Shown here piece by piece: positions 31,344 to 39,610 of a stretch of 47,114 nucleotides of DNA. Position 1 is the stretch's first letter; each line of letters opens with the position of its first letter. The notes beneath the pieces were generated by a model. The model was not told the DNA's origin. It did no database searches and worked only from the letters and a program-made list of their open reading frames with translations. The position numbers and the translations under genes were made by a program. Source of the stretch: an uncultured Prevotellaceae bacterium (GTDB taxonomy: Bacteria > Bacteroidota > Bacteroidia > Bacteroidales > Bacteroidaceae). The DNA is taken from assembly GCA_937915745.1 (NCBI GenBank), contig CALGGJ010000117.1:1-47114 (forward strand), read 5' to 3'.

Positions 31344-34243
31344 TGTCTTGTTATTGTTATCGGATTTTCTATTTCGTCGTATATCTTGAGGCTGGTGACA
31401 TTCATGTCGCCCTCGGTCGATAGCAGACGGAGTACAAGGTTCTGGTACATCACCATAGTGCCGCTTGCATCTGGCGTCACCTCTCTTATGGTCTTACATT
31501 CGTGTCCCAGATAGTATGTCTCGCCGAAGCTGATGCCTGCAAATTCCACTCCGTGCTCTTTGTTCAGCCATCGCATAATGTCGTATTGCTGTATGTCGCT
31601 GATGAAGACTCCAGGGTTGTGGTTCACCTTGTAGCCCATGATTCCGGCAATAGGGCATATGAATTCGTTTTGATAGACATAATCGATGCTCATACCTTCC
31701 AACGACATCTGCATGCGTGTGTTGGTGCCGTCCCATGTGTATTCTATCGTTCCTCCGCCGGCATGGTCTATCTCGTGTATGTGCTGTCCGCCGTTTCGGT
31801 ATTCTATTGTACCATAGAAACCCATTGTGCCCGAGATAGTAGCATCGTAGTTGCGAATCTCCCACGGCATCTCGCGGTCCATGTCGAGCAGTGAGTTTCC
31901 CTCTCCGTCGAGCAGGCTGGTGCGCAGCACGGTGCGGTATCCGAGCGGCACAGGCGACGTGAATTCGGTGTATGCTATGCCGTCGTCGTTACTCTGTGTG
32001 GCCCATGCTTCACCTATCTGGTGCAGTCCGCTGTTGGATTCAGTTTTCTTTCTGAGTTTCACCCTCGGCATTCTTGGCAGTTTTGGCAAGAGCCGTTGCA
32101 TGTTGGCCGGCAGGCGGTCGCGTATCTTGGCATATATCACGTTGTAGTCGCCGTCGTCGTCACCTTCGTCGTCGCTACCCAGTATATCGACATCCAGGTC
32201 GTCGGGGTTGACGTTCTCCCACTCCTCGGCAGGGAAGTCGCTCCAGCACGATTGCTGTACCGACCCTTGTTCGTCGGGTTCCCAGTCTTGCACCGACTGT
32301 GCGTTGGTCATGAATGTTCCGTAGGTCTTGAACCGGAACGTGGTCTTGGTGTCGTAGGCTGCATATTCGCGTTTTATGGAGTCGAGGTCCACAAGTTTGT
32401 CGGGATATTGGGCTATTTTCTTCCTTATGAGGTCGGGCGATGTGTAGGATATCTGGTCGATAGGTGTCTTGCTATCCTTGCGCTTGAAGAAGTTGAAGCG
32501 CGGTCCTTCGACGAAGAATCCTGCACGGAAGTTGAATCCTCCGTCGAACTTATATTGCCAGAATCGCTGGTCGTGCAGTATCATGCCGTCGAACTTCCCT
32601 TCGAGGAACGGCATGAGGTCAACGTGGAATCCGAAGACGAGGTATAGGTATAGGTTGATGCGTATGTATGGCGAAATCCTGAACTTCACCGTTCCCGCCG
32701 TCACGTCGATATCGGGTTTATTGGCTTCGTGTATGAAGTTTATCTCGTTTATCGGGCTTAGTTTGTCGGTCTTTGCGTCATACTCAACGCCCACCACCAC
32801 TTCAATTCCGTTTGTTATGTTTTGTGCAAACATCAGCTGCGCCTTCAGTTCGGCTGTGAGCTTTGCCCATATCGAAGCATCGTACGAAAGCAGTACAGGC
32901 ACCGGTCCCACCTGGAAATATTGCGTGTTTTTGAAGAGGTCGGGCGATATCTGCCTGTCGAAGGTAGGTGCCTTATGGTCAGCCTCCAGTTTCACTTTCA
33001 CTTTGTTGGTGACGGTGAGTCGGCCACGGTACACCAGTCCTACATAATCCAGTTTCGAGGCTATCTCGCGTTCGCAGTTGGCATTCTGTCCTGCTTCGGT
33101 GAGGAGCACTTTTAGTTCCGCTCCAAACTCGGCAGAATAGTCGGTACCCACCTTAAACTCGGCCATGTCGAAGATGTCGATGATGTCTTTCACCAGTTTC
33201 ACCGGTGGCAGTTTCTCTGCCTGGTCGGCCTTCCATCCGGCCCGCCGGCGATTGCTCTGCTCCCTGCATTTCACATACACCTCTCTGTTTTCGAAATAGC
33301 TGTCGCCATCGTAGGAGCTTAATGTGATTTCGCAGTTATATACCATCTCTTGCAGTTGTGCAGGGCGGTAGCGTATGTCAGCCTGATGTTCGTCGATGAT
33401 GTCGGATGTGAGCAGGTACATGCCCAGCTGTACCGTGTCGGTGCGTGCTATGTAGATTTGTCCGACATACATCTGAGGCACGTTGCCTTCAAACTTGATG
33501 CGTGCGCGGCAGAGTGTGGTGTCGAGCATTACTACTTCATACGTTGTCTTTTCAGGATCGACGAGGTTAGGGTTGATGTAGTCGTCGGTCGTTGGTGCGA
33601 TGTATGGGTCGGCGGCCACTGATGCCTTGTCGTCGAAGTATATCTGTTTTATCTCGCCGTATTCGTACTCGGCCAGTTCCACTCCGTTGCCTATCACGAT
33701 GGTGTCGGTAGTAGCGCTGTAGTTCAGGGCCGTTGCACCCGTTATGGTGTAAGCCGTGATGTTGCCTCGTGTGGTGACCACTACCATCTGGTCGGGAGTA
33801 TTGCCTGCCCTTGATGGTGCTTGGGCAGTCTTCATCGATTCGTAGATGTGCAGCACATCCTGCGTATCTACTGTTCCGTCGCTGTTCACGTCGAGTCTGT
33901 CGGCTTGCTGACTGTTGCTGCTCTGCATCTGTTCATAGACTGCCAGCACGTCTTGCGTATCGATTTGCCCGTCGGCATTTACGTCGCCTCTGGCAGTGTT
34001 TGTCTCGCTGCCGTCAAATGTGAGTCTGAGCAGTTGTTTGCGTGCGAATCCATGACTTCCCTGTGTACTGCTGATGAATACCGAATCTGCCTCCCACAGT
34101 AGTTTTGGCCTGTCGGATAGTTCGAAAACAAGTTTGCTGCCATCGGTGATGCCAACCACGAGTTTTTGCGGTACCGATGTGTCGGCTTTAGCCAGTGTGC
34201 CAAATGTGAGGATGGTCACCAGCAAGGTCAGTGTGCGCTTCAT
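31340..34243 (-). CDS. Large secreted protein with N-terminal dockerin-type repeats
   Basis: A 967-residue exported protein of unknown function. After a signal peptide (LTLLVTILTFGTLAKA) comes a short beta domain (LVVGITDGSKLVFELSD), then two EF-hand-like dockerin I repeats at residues 86-107 (GDVNADGQIDTQDVL) and 117-138 (LDVNSDGTVDTQDVL). A second beta domain like the first follows (MVVVTTRGNITAYTI, ending IKQIYFDD). The remaining 760 residues are acidic and beta-rich, with a FEGNVPQMYVGQIYIART segment, a long section of alternating aromatics (YIRINLYLYLVFGFHVDLMPF) and a C-terminal domain with EFICPIAGIMGYKVNH. No enzyme motif is visible. It is coupled to the lipoprotein by TTGA, so the two probably act together on the surface. 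Confidence 0.8.
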   Translation of the reverse strand: MKRTLTLLVTILTFGTLAKADTSVPQKLVVGITDGSKLVFELSDRPKLLWEADSVFISSTQGSHGFARKQLLRLTFDGSETNTARGDVNADGQIDTQDVLAVYEQMQSSNSQQADRLDVNSDGTVDTQDVLHIYESMKTAQAPSRAGNTPDQMVVVTTRGNITAYTITGATALNYSATTDTIVIGNGVELAEYEYGEIKQIYFDDKASVAADPYIAPTTDDYINPNLVDPEKTTYEVVMLDTTLCRARIKFEGNVPQMYVGQIYIARTDTVQLGMYLLTSDIIDEHQADIRYRPAQLQEMVYNCEITLSSYDGDSYFENREVYVKCREQSNRRRAGWKADQAEKLPPVKLVKDIIDIFDMAEFKVGTDYSAEFGAELKVLLTEAGQNANCEREIASKLDYVGLVYRGRLTVTNKVKVKLEADHKAPTFDRQISPDLFKNTQYFQVGPVPVLLSYDASIWAKLTAELKAQLMFAQNITNGIEVVVGVEYDAKTDKLSPINEINFIHEANKPDIDVTAGTVKFRISPYIRINLYLYLVFGFHVDLMPFLEGKFDGMILHDQRFWQYKFDGGFNFRAGFFVEGPRFNFFKRKDSKTPIDQISYTSPDLIRKKIAQYPDKLVDLDSIKREYAAYDTKTTFRFKTYGTFMTNAQSVQDWEPDEQGSVQQSCWSDFPAEEWENVNPDDLDVDILGSDDEGDDDGDYNVIYAKIRDRLPANMQRLLPKLPRMPRVKLRKKTESNSGLHQIGEAWATQSNDDGIAYTEFTSPVPLGYRTVLRTSLLDGEGNSLLDMDREMPWEIRNYDATISGTMGFYGTIEYRNGGQHIHEIDHAGGGTIEYTWDGTNTRMQMSLEGMSIDYVYQNEFICPIAGIMGYKVNHNPGVFISDIQQYDIMRWLNKEHGVEFAGISFGETYYLGHECKTIREVTPDASGTMVMYQNLVLRLLSTEGDMNVTSLKIYDEIENPITITRH

Positions 34244-34278
34244 ATTACTATGTGGTTTAAAGGTTTAATCATTAATCG

Positions 34279-34911
34279 TCAGACACCCCACTCGGCGGGA
34301 TTTGCCCGCCAGGCATTCAGTGTTGGTAATTGGTCGGCAGTGATGTATTTGGTCTGTACAGCCATTTGCAATACTGCATCGTAGTTGGTGAGTGTTGCGA
34401 GTTTCACTCCTGCTTCCTCGAATGCCTGCACGGCCACCGGAAATCCGTAGGTGAAGCTTGCTACCATACCTACTACATCGTATCCTGCACTGCGTAGTGC
34501 CCCGACAGCACGCAGGCTGCTGCCACCGGTGGAGATGAGGTCTTCTACCACCACCACTTTTGCACCCGCAGGCAGTGTGCCCTCGATGAGGTTACCCATG
34601 CCGTGGTCCTTGGGTTTGGAGCGCACATATGCAAAAGGCATACAAAGTTGGTCGGCCACGAGGGCGCCTTGTGCGATGGCTCCGGTCGCTACTCCAGCCA
34701 CTGCCGTGGCATCAGGAAATTCTTCCAGCACCAGTCGTGTGAGTTCGGTCTTTACAAAACTGCGCATCAGGGGAAACGACAGGATTTTGCGGTTATCGCA
34801 GTAAATGGGAGATTTCCATCCCGATGCCCATGTGAAGGGTTCTGCAGGTTGTAGTTTTATAGCTCTTACCTCGAGAAGCTTTTCTGCAAAGAGAGTCTGA
34901 AGTGTTGACAT
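34279..34911 (-). CDS. pyrE: Orotate phosphoribosyltransferase
   Basis: Makes orotidine monophosphate from orotate and PRPP in pyrimidine synthesis. The PRPP loop is VVVVEDLISTGGSS, and GVATGAIAQGALVAD and FAYVRSKPKDHG with its catalytic Lys are intact. I start at the ATG at 34911 (MSTLQTLFAEKLLEV), giving 210 residues. An upstream ATG at 34977 falls inside the promoter's -7 element and cannot be the start. It is the first gene of the minus-strand run down to the flippase. Confidence 0.95.
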   Translation of the reverse strand: MSTLQTLFAEKLLEVRAIKLQPAEPFTWASGWKSPIYCDNRKILSFPLMRSFVKTELTRLVLEEFPDATAVAGVATGAIAQGALVADQLCMPFAYVRSKPKDHGMGNLIEGTLPAGAKVVVVEDLISTGGSSLRAVGALRSAGYDVVGMVASFTYGFPVAVQAFEEAGVKLATLTNYDAVLQMAVQTKYITADQLPTLNAWRANPAEWGV

Positions 34912-34974
34912 ACTTGTTCCTTTTAGTGATTCTTGAATCGTTGGTACAGGCTCGCGAGAGTCCGAACCATGTGG

Positions 34975-34982
34975 CAAAGTTA
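34975..34982 (-). promoter_or_regulatory. -7 element of the pyrE promoter
   Basis: TAACTTTG on the minus strand fits TAnnTTTG; transcription would begin near 34968, about 57 nt before the pyrE ATG. No clear -33 element is seen. Confidence 0.5.
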
Positions 34983-35123
34983 CATATTTTTACCCATATT
35001 GCCATCGTATTTAATGATTTTTTGCAGTAAAGCAGGTTTTATACCACTCATACATGCAAAAATCGGGCGATGCAGGCCTACATCATGCACTCCAAAATGT
35101 GTCGGCATCGATTGGCAGCAGGG

Positions 35124-35267
35124 TTGCATGTGTCAGCTTCTCCGTCTGCGAGTGCGCAGTCTCGGCCTCGCGAGTGCGCGGTCTCGGCCCTGCGAGTGCG
35201 CAGTCTCGGCCCTGCGAGTGCGGACTCACGCCCATCGGAATTCGGTGCCTCGTTGCCACACGTGCAT
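35124..35267. repeat. Second array of four ~22-bp units with imperfect flanking inverted repeats
   Basis: Units at 35147-35168, 35169-35190, 35191-35212 and 35213-35233 (last 21 bp) share GCGAGTGCGCAGTC and variants. The flanks TTGCATGTGT (35124-35133) and ACACGTGCAT (35258-35267) are inverted at 8 of 10 positions. It is related to the array at 14643-14762 by core GAGTGCGC, unit number, unit length and left flank GGTTGCATGT. The rest of 34912-35481 holds the pyrE and miaB promoters and no gene. Confidence 0.88.
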
Positions 35268-35441
35268 CCTACAGGCTGCGGGATACGTCGTGAGTGTGTG
35301 GACGAGCAGGTACATCGTTGTTCACAGAAAAGTCCTGTCGGTGTGTCATGCAGATAACATAGTTCAGGTCTCTTGTGCAATAAACTGCGAAAAGAAATAC
35401 ATTTCCTCATCAAATGTATCAGATTAGTCGCAAATAATTCG

Positions 35442-35449
35442 TATCTTTG
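35442..35449 (+). promoter_or_regulatory. -7 element of the miaB promoter and leader mini-ORF
   Basis: TATCTTTG fits TAnnTTTG and predicts a start near 35456. The short leader then carries a five-codon frame (ATG at 35468, MRFSR) whose TGA overlaps the miaB ATG (ATGA at 35482-35485). Confidence 0.5.
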
Positions 35450-35481
35450 CAGCGAAATTGGATAAGTATGCGCTTTAGTAG

Positions 35482-36822
35482 ATGAAAAAACTATATATAG
35501 AGACTTACGGATGTCAGATGAATGTGGCCGACAGCGAGGTGATAGCTTCGGTCATGAAGATGGGAGGATACGAATGGGCAGAAACCATTGAAGGAGCCGA
35601 CGCCGTGTTGCTCAACACATGTTCGGTACGCGACAATGCAGAACAGAAGATACTGAACCGTCTCGATGCACTCCATGCCATGCAGTCCAGCCACAAGTCG
35701 AAATATGGGCACGGTATGATTGTGGGCGTTGTAGGCTGTATGGCCGAACGAGTGAAAGAGGAACTCATCGAAAAACACCATACCGACCTGGTTGCCGGCC
35801 CCGATTCTTATATGCAACTACCCGAGTTGTTTGCAGCGGCCGAGGCAGGCGAGAAAGCCATAAACGTAGAACTATCGACCACCGAGACCTACGGCGACAT
35901 ACTGCCCGAGCGTGTATGCACGGGCCGGATATCGGGTTTTGTGAGCATAATGCGCGGATGCAACAACTTCTGCCATTACTGTATCGTGCCCTACACCCGA
36001 GGCCGCGAGCGCAGCCGCAAGGTGAACAGCATCCTGGCCGAGGTGGGCGACCTGAGAGACAAAGGGTTCAAGGAGGTTACGCTGCTGGGACAGAACGTAA
36101 ATTCATATAAGTACGGCGATACCGGCTTCCCCGAATTGCTGCGTGAGGTTGCTTCCACCGCCTCCGGCATGCGCATACGCTTCACCACTTCACATCCGAA
36201 AGACATGAGCGATGCAACACTGCACGCAATTGCCGACATACCCAATATATGCCGACACATACACCTGCCCGTGCAAAGCGGAAGCAACCGGATACTGAAA
36301 CTCATGAACCGCAAATACACCCGAGAGTGGTATCTCGACCGTGTGGCAGCCATCAGAGACATAGTGCCCGACTGTGGGTTGACCACCGACCTCTTCTGCG
36401 GTTACCACTCAGAGACCGAAGCCGACCACGAAGAGACACTCGACCTCATGCGCCGGGTGGGTTTTGACAGTGCGTTCATGTTCAAATACTCGGAGCGCCC
36501 AGGCACATACGCCTCGCGACACCTGACAGACGATGTGCCCGAAGACGTGAAGATACGCCGGCTGAACGAACTCATAGCCCTTCAGAACCAACTGTCGGCC
36601 GAGAGCTACCGGCGCGATATAGGACGTACAGTGGAAGTGTTGGTCGAGGGTGTGAGCAAGAGGTCGCACCAACAGCTGTATGGCCGTACCGAGCAATACA
36701 AGGTGGTGGTGTTCGACCGCGGCGACTTCCATATAGGCGACCGCGTGATGGTGGAGATCGAATCGGCTACATCGGCCACACTGTTGGGCGGAAAGGCGCA
36801 AGGACTATGCCAACGACAGTGA
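35482..36822 (+). CDS. miaB: tRNA-2-methylthio-N6-dimethylallyladenosine synthase
   Basis: Radical SAM enzyme that adds a methylthio group to i6A37 of tRNAs reading UNN codons. The N-terminal UPF0004 domain has its three cluster cysteines (Cys11, Cys47, Cys86). The radical SAM triad is C160-x3-C164-x2-C167 in RGCNNFCHYCIVPYTRGRE. A TRAM domain follows at the C-terminus (VEVLVEGVSKRSHQQLYGRT). At 446 residues it is complete. It is divergent from pyrE and starts the long plus-strand run to queA; the ftsX gene begins 27 bp downstream. Confidence 0.96.
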   Translation: MKKLYIETYGCQMNVADSEVIASVMKMGGYEWAETIEGADAVLLNTCSVRDNAEQKILNRLDALHAMQSSHKSKYGHGMIVGVVGCMAERVKEELIEKHHTDLVAGPDSYMQLPELFAAAEAGEKAINVELSTTETYGDILPERVCTGRISGFVSIMRGCNNFCHYCIVPYTRGRERSRKVNSILAEVGDLRDKGFKEVTLLGQNVNSYKYGDTGFPELLREVASTASGMRIRFTTSHPKDMSDATLHAIADIPNICRHIHLPVQSGSNRILKLMNRKYTREWYLDRVAAIRDIVPDCGLTTDLFCGYHSETEADHEETLDLMRRVGFDSAFMFKYSERPGTYASRHLTDDVPEDVKIRRLNELIALQNQLSAESYRRDIGRTVEVLVEGVSKRSHQQLYGRTEQYKVVVFDRGDFHIGDRVMVEIESATSATLLGGKAQGLCQRQ

Positions 36823-36849
36823 AGGACAAACAGGCAAAACAAAATACGT

Positions 36850-37722
36850 ATGAAACGAAACAAACAGACAAGACTCTTCAGCACACAATTCGTGACATCG
36901 CTCATCAGCACCACACTGGTGTTGGTCCTGCTCGGTACGATAGTGCTGTTCGTCTTCACGGCACGCAACCTGTCGAGCTATGTGAGGGAAAACATCAACG
37001 TGAGTGTGCTGCTGAGCGACGACATCACTCCGGGCGAGACACAGTCGTTGAACCAACTGCTGCAATCACAGCAGTATGTGAAGTCGCTGAAGTATGTATC
37101 GAAGGAACGTGCCCTGCACGACCAGTGCATGAGCATGGGGACAGACCCGTCGGAGTTCCTGGGCTACAACCCCTTCACCGCATCGTTTGAGATAAAGGTA
37201 AAGTCGGAATACGCCAACAACGAGAGTCTGGCAAAGATAACCCGGCAACTGAAATCGACCAATAAGGTGATGGACGTCATCTACCAGAAGGAATTGATGA
37301 ACTCAGTAAACAAAAACATACGCAAGTTCAGTGTGATACTGCTCATCATGGCAGCACTGTTCACCTACATATCGTTTGCACTGATAAACAACACGGTGAG
37401 ACTCACCATATTCTCGCGACGGTTCATCATCAATACCATGAAACTGGTCGGGGCATCGTGGAGTTTCATACGCCGCCCGTTCCTCAATCAGGGCCTGCTG
37501 CTGGGAGTGATGTCGGCCATCATAGCCGATGCAGTAATCTTGGGCGGAGTGTATTGGGCCAAAACCTACGAACCCGAAATCAATACAGTAATTGACATGC
37601 AAGTGCTCACCATCGTAGGTGTGTCAGTATTAGTGTTCGGACTCCTAATCACGTTTGTATGCACATACGTATCGTTGTCTAAATACCTGAAAATGAGCAG
37701 TAACGACTTGTATCACATATAA
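36850..37722 (+). CDS. ftsX: Cell division protein FtsX (permease-like)
   Basis: A 290-residue membrane protein, partner of the ATPase FtsE, which transmits a signal across the inner membrane to peptidoglycan hydrolases at the division site. It has an N-terminal helix (LISTTLVLVLLGTIVLFVF), an extracytoplasmic domain (RENINVSVLLSDDITPGE, YNPFTASFEIKVKSEY), then three helices (ILLIMAALFTYISFALI, LLLGVMSAIIADAVILGGVY, LTIVGVSVLVFGLLITFVCTYV). No ftsE gene lies in the window, which is usual for this phylum. Confidence 0.95.
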   Translation: MKRNKQTRLFSTQFVTSLISTTLVLVLLGTIVLFVFTARNLSSYVRENINVSVLLSDDITPGETQSLNQLLQSQQYVKSLKYVSKERALHDQCMSMGTDPSEFLGYNPFTASFEIKVKSEYANNESLAKITRQLKSTNKVMDVIYQKELMNSVNKNIRKFSVILLIMAALFTYISFALINNTVRLTIFSRRFIINTMKLVGASWSFIRRPFLNQGLLLGVMSAIIADAVILGGVYWAKTYEPEINTVIDMQVLTIVGVSVLVFGLLITFVCTYVSLSKYLKMSSNDLYHI

Positions 37723-37749
37723 ACCTGCAACAACAGCAAAAACATCATA

Positions 37750-37980
37750 ATGGAAAAAAACAAGAACTTAGCATTCGGCCCACTCAATTACATAATGTTG
37801 GGCATAGGTATAGCCATCGTAGTCGTGGGATTCATACTGATGGCCGGCAGCGGAACAACCGAAGACACGTTCAATCCTGAGATATTCAGCGACCTGCGCA
37901 TCAAGGTGGCTCCGATAACCAGCCTGTTTGGGTTTATCGTAGTGATTGCAGCAATATTGATTAAACCCAAAAGACAGTAA
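37750..37980 (+). CDS. DUF3098 small membrane protein
   Basis: A 76-residue protein with two membrane helices (YIMLGIGIAIVVVGFILMAG and PITSLFGFIVVIAAILI) and a short loop (TFNPEIFSDLRIKVAP). I recognise it as DUF3098 by sequence and by its fixed place between ftsX and uppP in Bacteroidetes. Function is unknown. The uppP gene starts 6 bp downstream, so they are co-transcribed. Confidence 0.92.
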   Translation: MEKNKNLAFGPLNYIMLGIGIAIVVVGFILMAGSGTTEDTFNPEIFSDLRIKVAPITSLFGFIVVIAAILIKPKRQ

Positions 37981-37986
37981 AAGACT

Positions 37987-38826
37987 ATGGATTGGTTGCA
38001 AGCCATGCTTATGGGCATATTCCAGGGACTGACAGAATATCTGCCGGTCAGCAGCAGCGGTCACCTCGCCATAGCAGGCAAACTGCTCGGTGTTGAAGAC
38101 CCCGACCAGATAATGCCATTCACTATATCGGTGCACGTGGCAACGGTGATGAGCACACTCGTCATACTATGGAAAGAAATATTGTGGTTGCTCATCGGAG
38201 CCTGCAAGCACGGGCGCGACATCGTTCCAAGCCGATATGGCATACGCAGCCTCAATGCCGAGCAAAACTACCTCCTGTGCATCATCGTATCGATGATACC
38301 GGTAGGCATCGTGGGCCTGTTCTTCAAAGATGCCATCGAAGGAGTGTTCGACAACCTCATGGTTGTAGGCATCTGCCTGCTGGTGACAGCAGCACTCCTG
38401 TCGTTCTCATACTTTGCCAAACCACGCGAAAAAGAACACATATCGATGCTCGACGCCTTCATCATAGGTATAGCCCAGGCATGTGCCGTGCTGCCAGGAC
38501 TCTCGCGCTCGGGCAGCACAATCGGTACCGGACTCATACTCGGCAACAAAAAAGAGTCGCTGGCACAATTCTCGTTCCTCATGGTCATTCCGCCAATACT
38601 GGGAGAGGCACTGCTCGACAGCAAGAAGATGATTGAAGAAGGTATCGACGCCGCCATGTCGGGCATCACACCACTGGCACTCATCGTGGGATTTGCGGCT
38701 GCATTCATCACAGGATGCTTTGCCTGCAAATGGATGATAGGCATCGTGCGACGCGGCAAACTCATCTATTTCGCCATATATTGTGCCGTAGTAGGATTGG
38801 CAACCATCATCTGGCAACTGCTATGA
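37987..38826 (+). CDS. uppP: Undecaprenyl-diphosphate phosphatase
   Basis: Inner-membrane enzyme (BacA family) that dephosphorylates undecaprenyl diphosphate and so recycles the lipid carrier for peptidoglycan and other glycans. The catalytic region I (TEYLPVSSSGHLAIAG) and region II (LPGLSRSGSTIGTGLILG) are intact. At 279 residues with about eight helices it is full length. Its stop overlaps the truB start (ATGA). Confidence 0.96.
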   Translation: MDWLQAMLMGIFQGLTEYLPVSSSGHLAIAGKLLGVEDPDQIMPFTISVHVATVMSTLVILWKEILWLLIGACKHGRDIVPSRYGIRSLNAEQNYLLCIIVSMIPVGIVGLFFKDAIEGVFDNLMVVGICLLVTAALLSFSYFAKPREKEHISMLDAFIIGIAQACAVLPGLSRSGSTIGTGLILGNKKESLAQFSFLMVIPPILGEALLDSKKMIEEGIDAAMSGITPLALIVGFAAAFITGCFACKWMIGIVRRGKLIYFAIYCAVVGLATIIWQLL

Positions 38827-39584
38827 ACCCACAGGCAGGCGAAATATTCTGTTTCAACAAGCCCTACCGATGGACTTCGTTCGACCTCGTGCATAAAGTA
38901 AGAGGCAAACTGAAACACCGCATAGGAAGCGGACGCCTGAAAGTGGGACATGCCGGCACCCTCGACCCACTGGCCACAGGAGTGCTCATCGTATGCACAG
39001 GCAAGGCCACCAAAAAGATAGAAGAACTGCAAGCACACACCAAGGAATATGTTGCAACACTGAAACTGGGAGCCACGACACCATCGTTCGACCGCGAGAC
39101 AGAGGAAGACGCCACATACCCCACCGGACACATCACAAGAGAAATGGTGGAACAGGTGCTGCAACAATTTCAAGGCACCATAATGCAGGTGCCGCCAATC
39201 TATTCGGCAGTGAAGATTGAAGGCAAGCGCGCCTACGAATTTGCACGCAAAGGCCACGACATAGAACTGAAAGCCAAACCACTCACCATCGACGAGATAG
39301 AACTGACGGGGTGTGACCTCGACAACAGTCAAATCACAATACGGGTGGTGTGCAGCAAAGGAACATACATACGTGCAATGGCACGCGACATAGGCCAGGC
39401 ACTGCACTCGGGAGCATATCTCACCGACCTGTGCCGCACACGTGTGGGAAACTACACCTTGGCCGACTGCCTCGACATACACACGTTTGATGACTGGCTC
39501 GACACACATCTTCAGTACTCCGGCGATGAGGATATGCCCACCGACAATGACATTCAGCCCACCGAAGTCAAGGAAGAACAATGA
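38823..39584 (+). CDS. truB: tRNA pseudouridine-55 synthase
   Basis: Forms pseudouridine at position 55 in the T-loop of nearly all tRNAs. The catalytic Asp lies in the GHAGTLDPLATGVL motif, and TKEYVATLKLG and QVPPIYSAVKIEGKRAYEFAR follow. I start at the ATG at 38823 (MNPQAGEIFCFNKP), which overlaps the uppP stop; the frame stays open upstream within uppP but matches nothing. The product has 253 residues, with a short acidic C-terminal tail. Confidence 0.96.
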   Translation: MNPQAGEIFCFNKPYRWTSFDLVHKVRGKLKHRIGSGRLKVGHAGTLDPLATGVLIVCTGKATKKIEELQAHTKEYVATLKLGATTPSFDRETEEDATYPTGHITREMVEQVLQQFQGTIMQVPPIYSAVKIEGKRAYEFARKGHDIELKAKPLTIDEIELTGCDLDNSQITIRVVCSKGTYIRAMARDIGQALHSGAYLTDLCRTRVGNYTLADCLDIHTFDDWLDTHLQYSGDEDMPTDNDIQPTEVKEEQ

Positions 39585-39610
39585 CTATAATAAAAAAACG
39601 AAACAGTGAA

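Noticed and set aside
34912..34977. Longer N-terminus for PyrE (start at 34977)
   Set aside because: That ATG lies within the TAACTTTG promoter element, so it would not be transcribed as coding.
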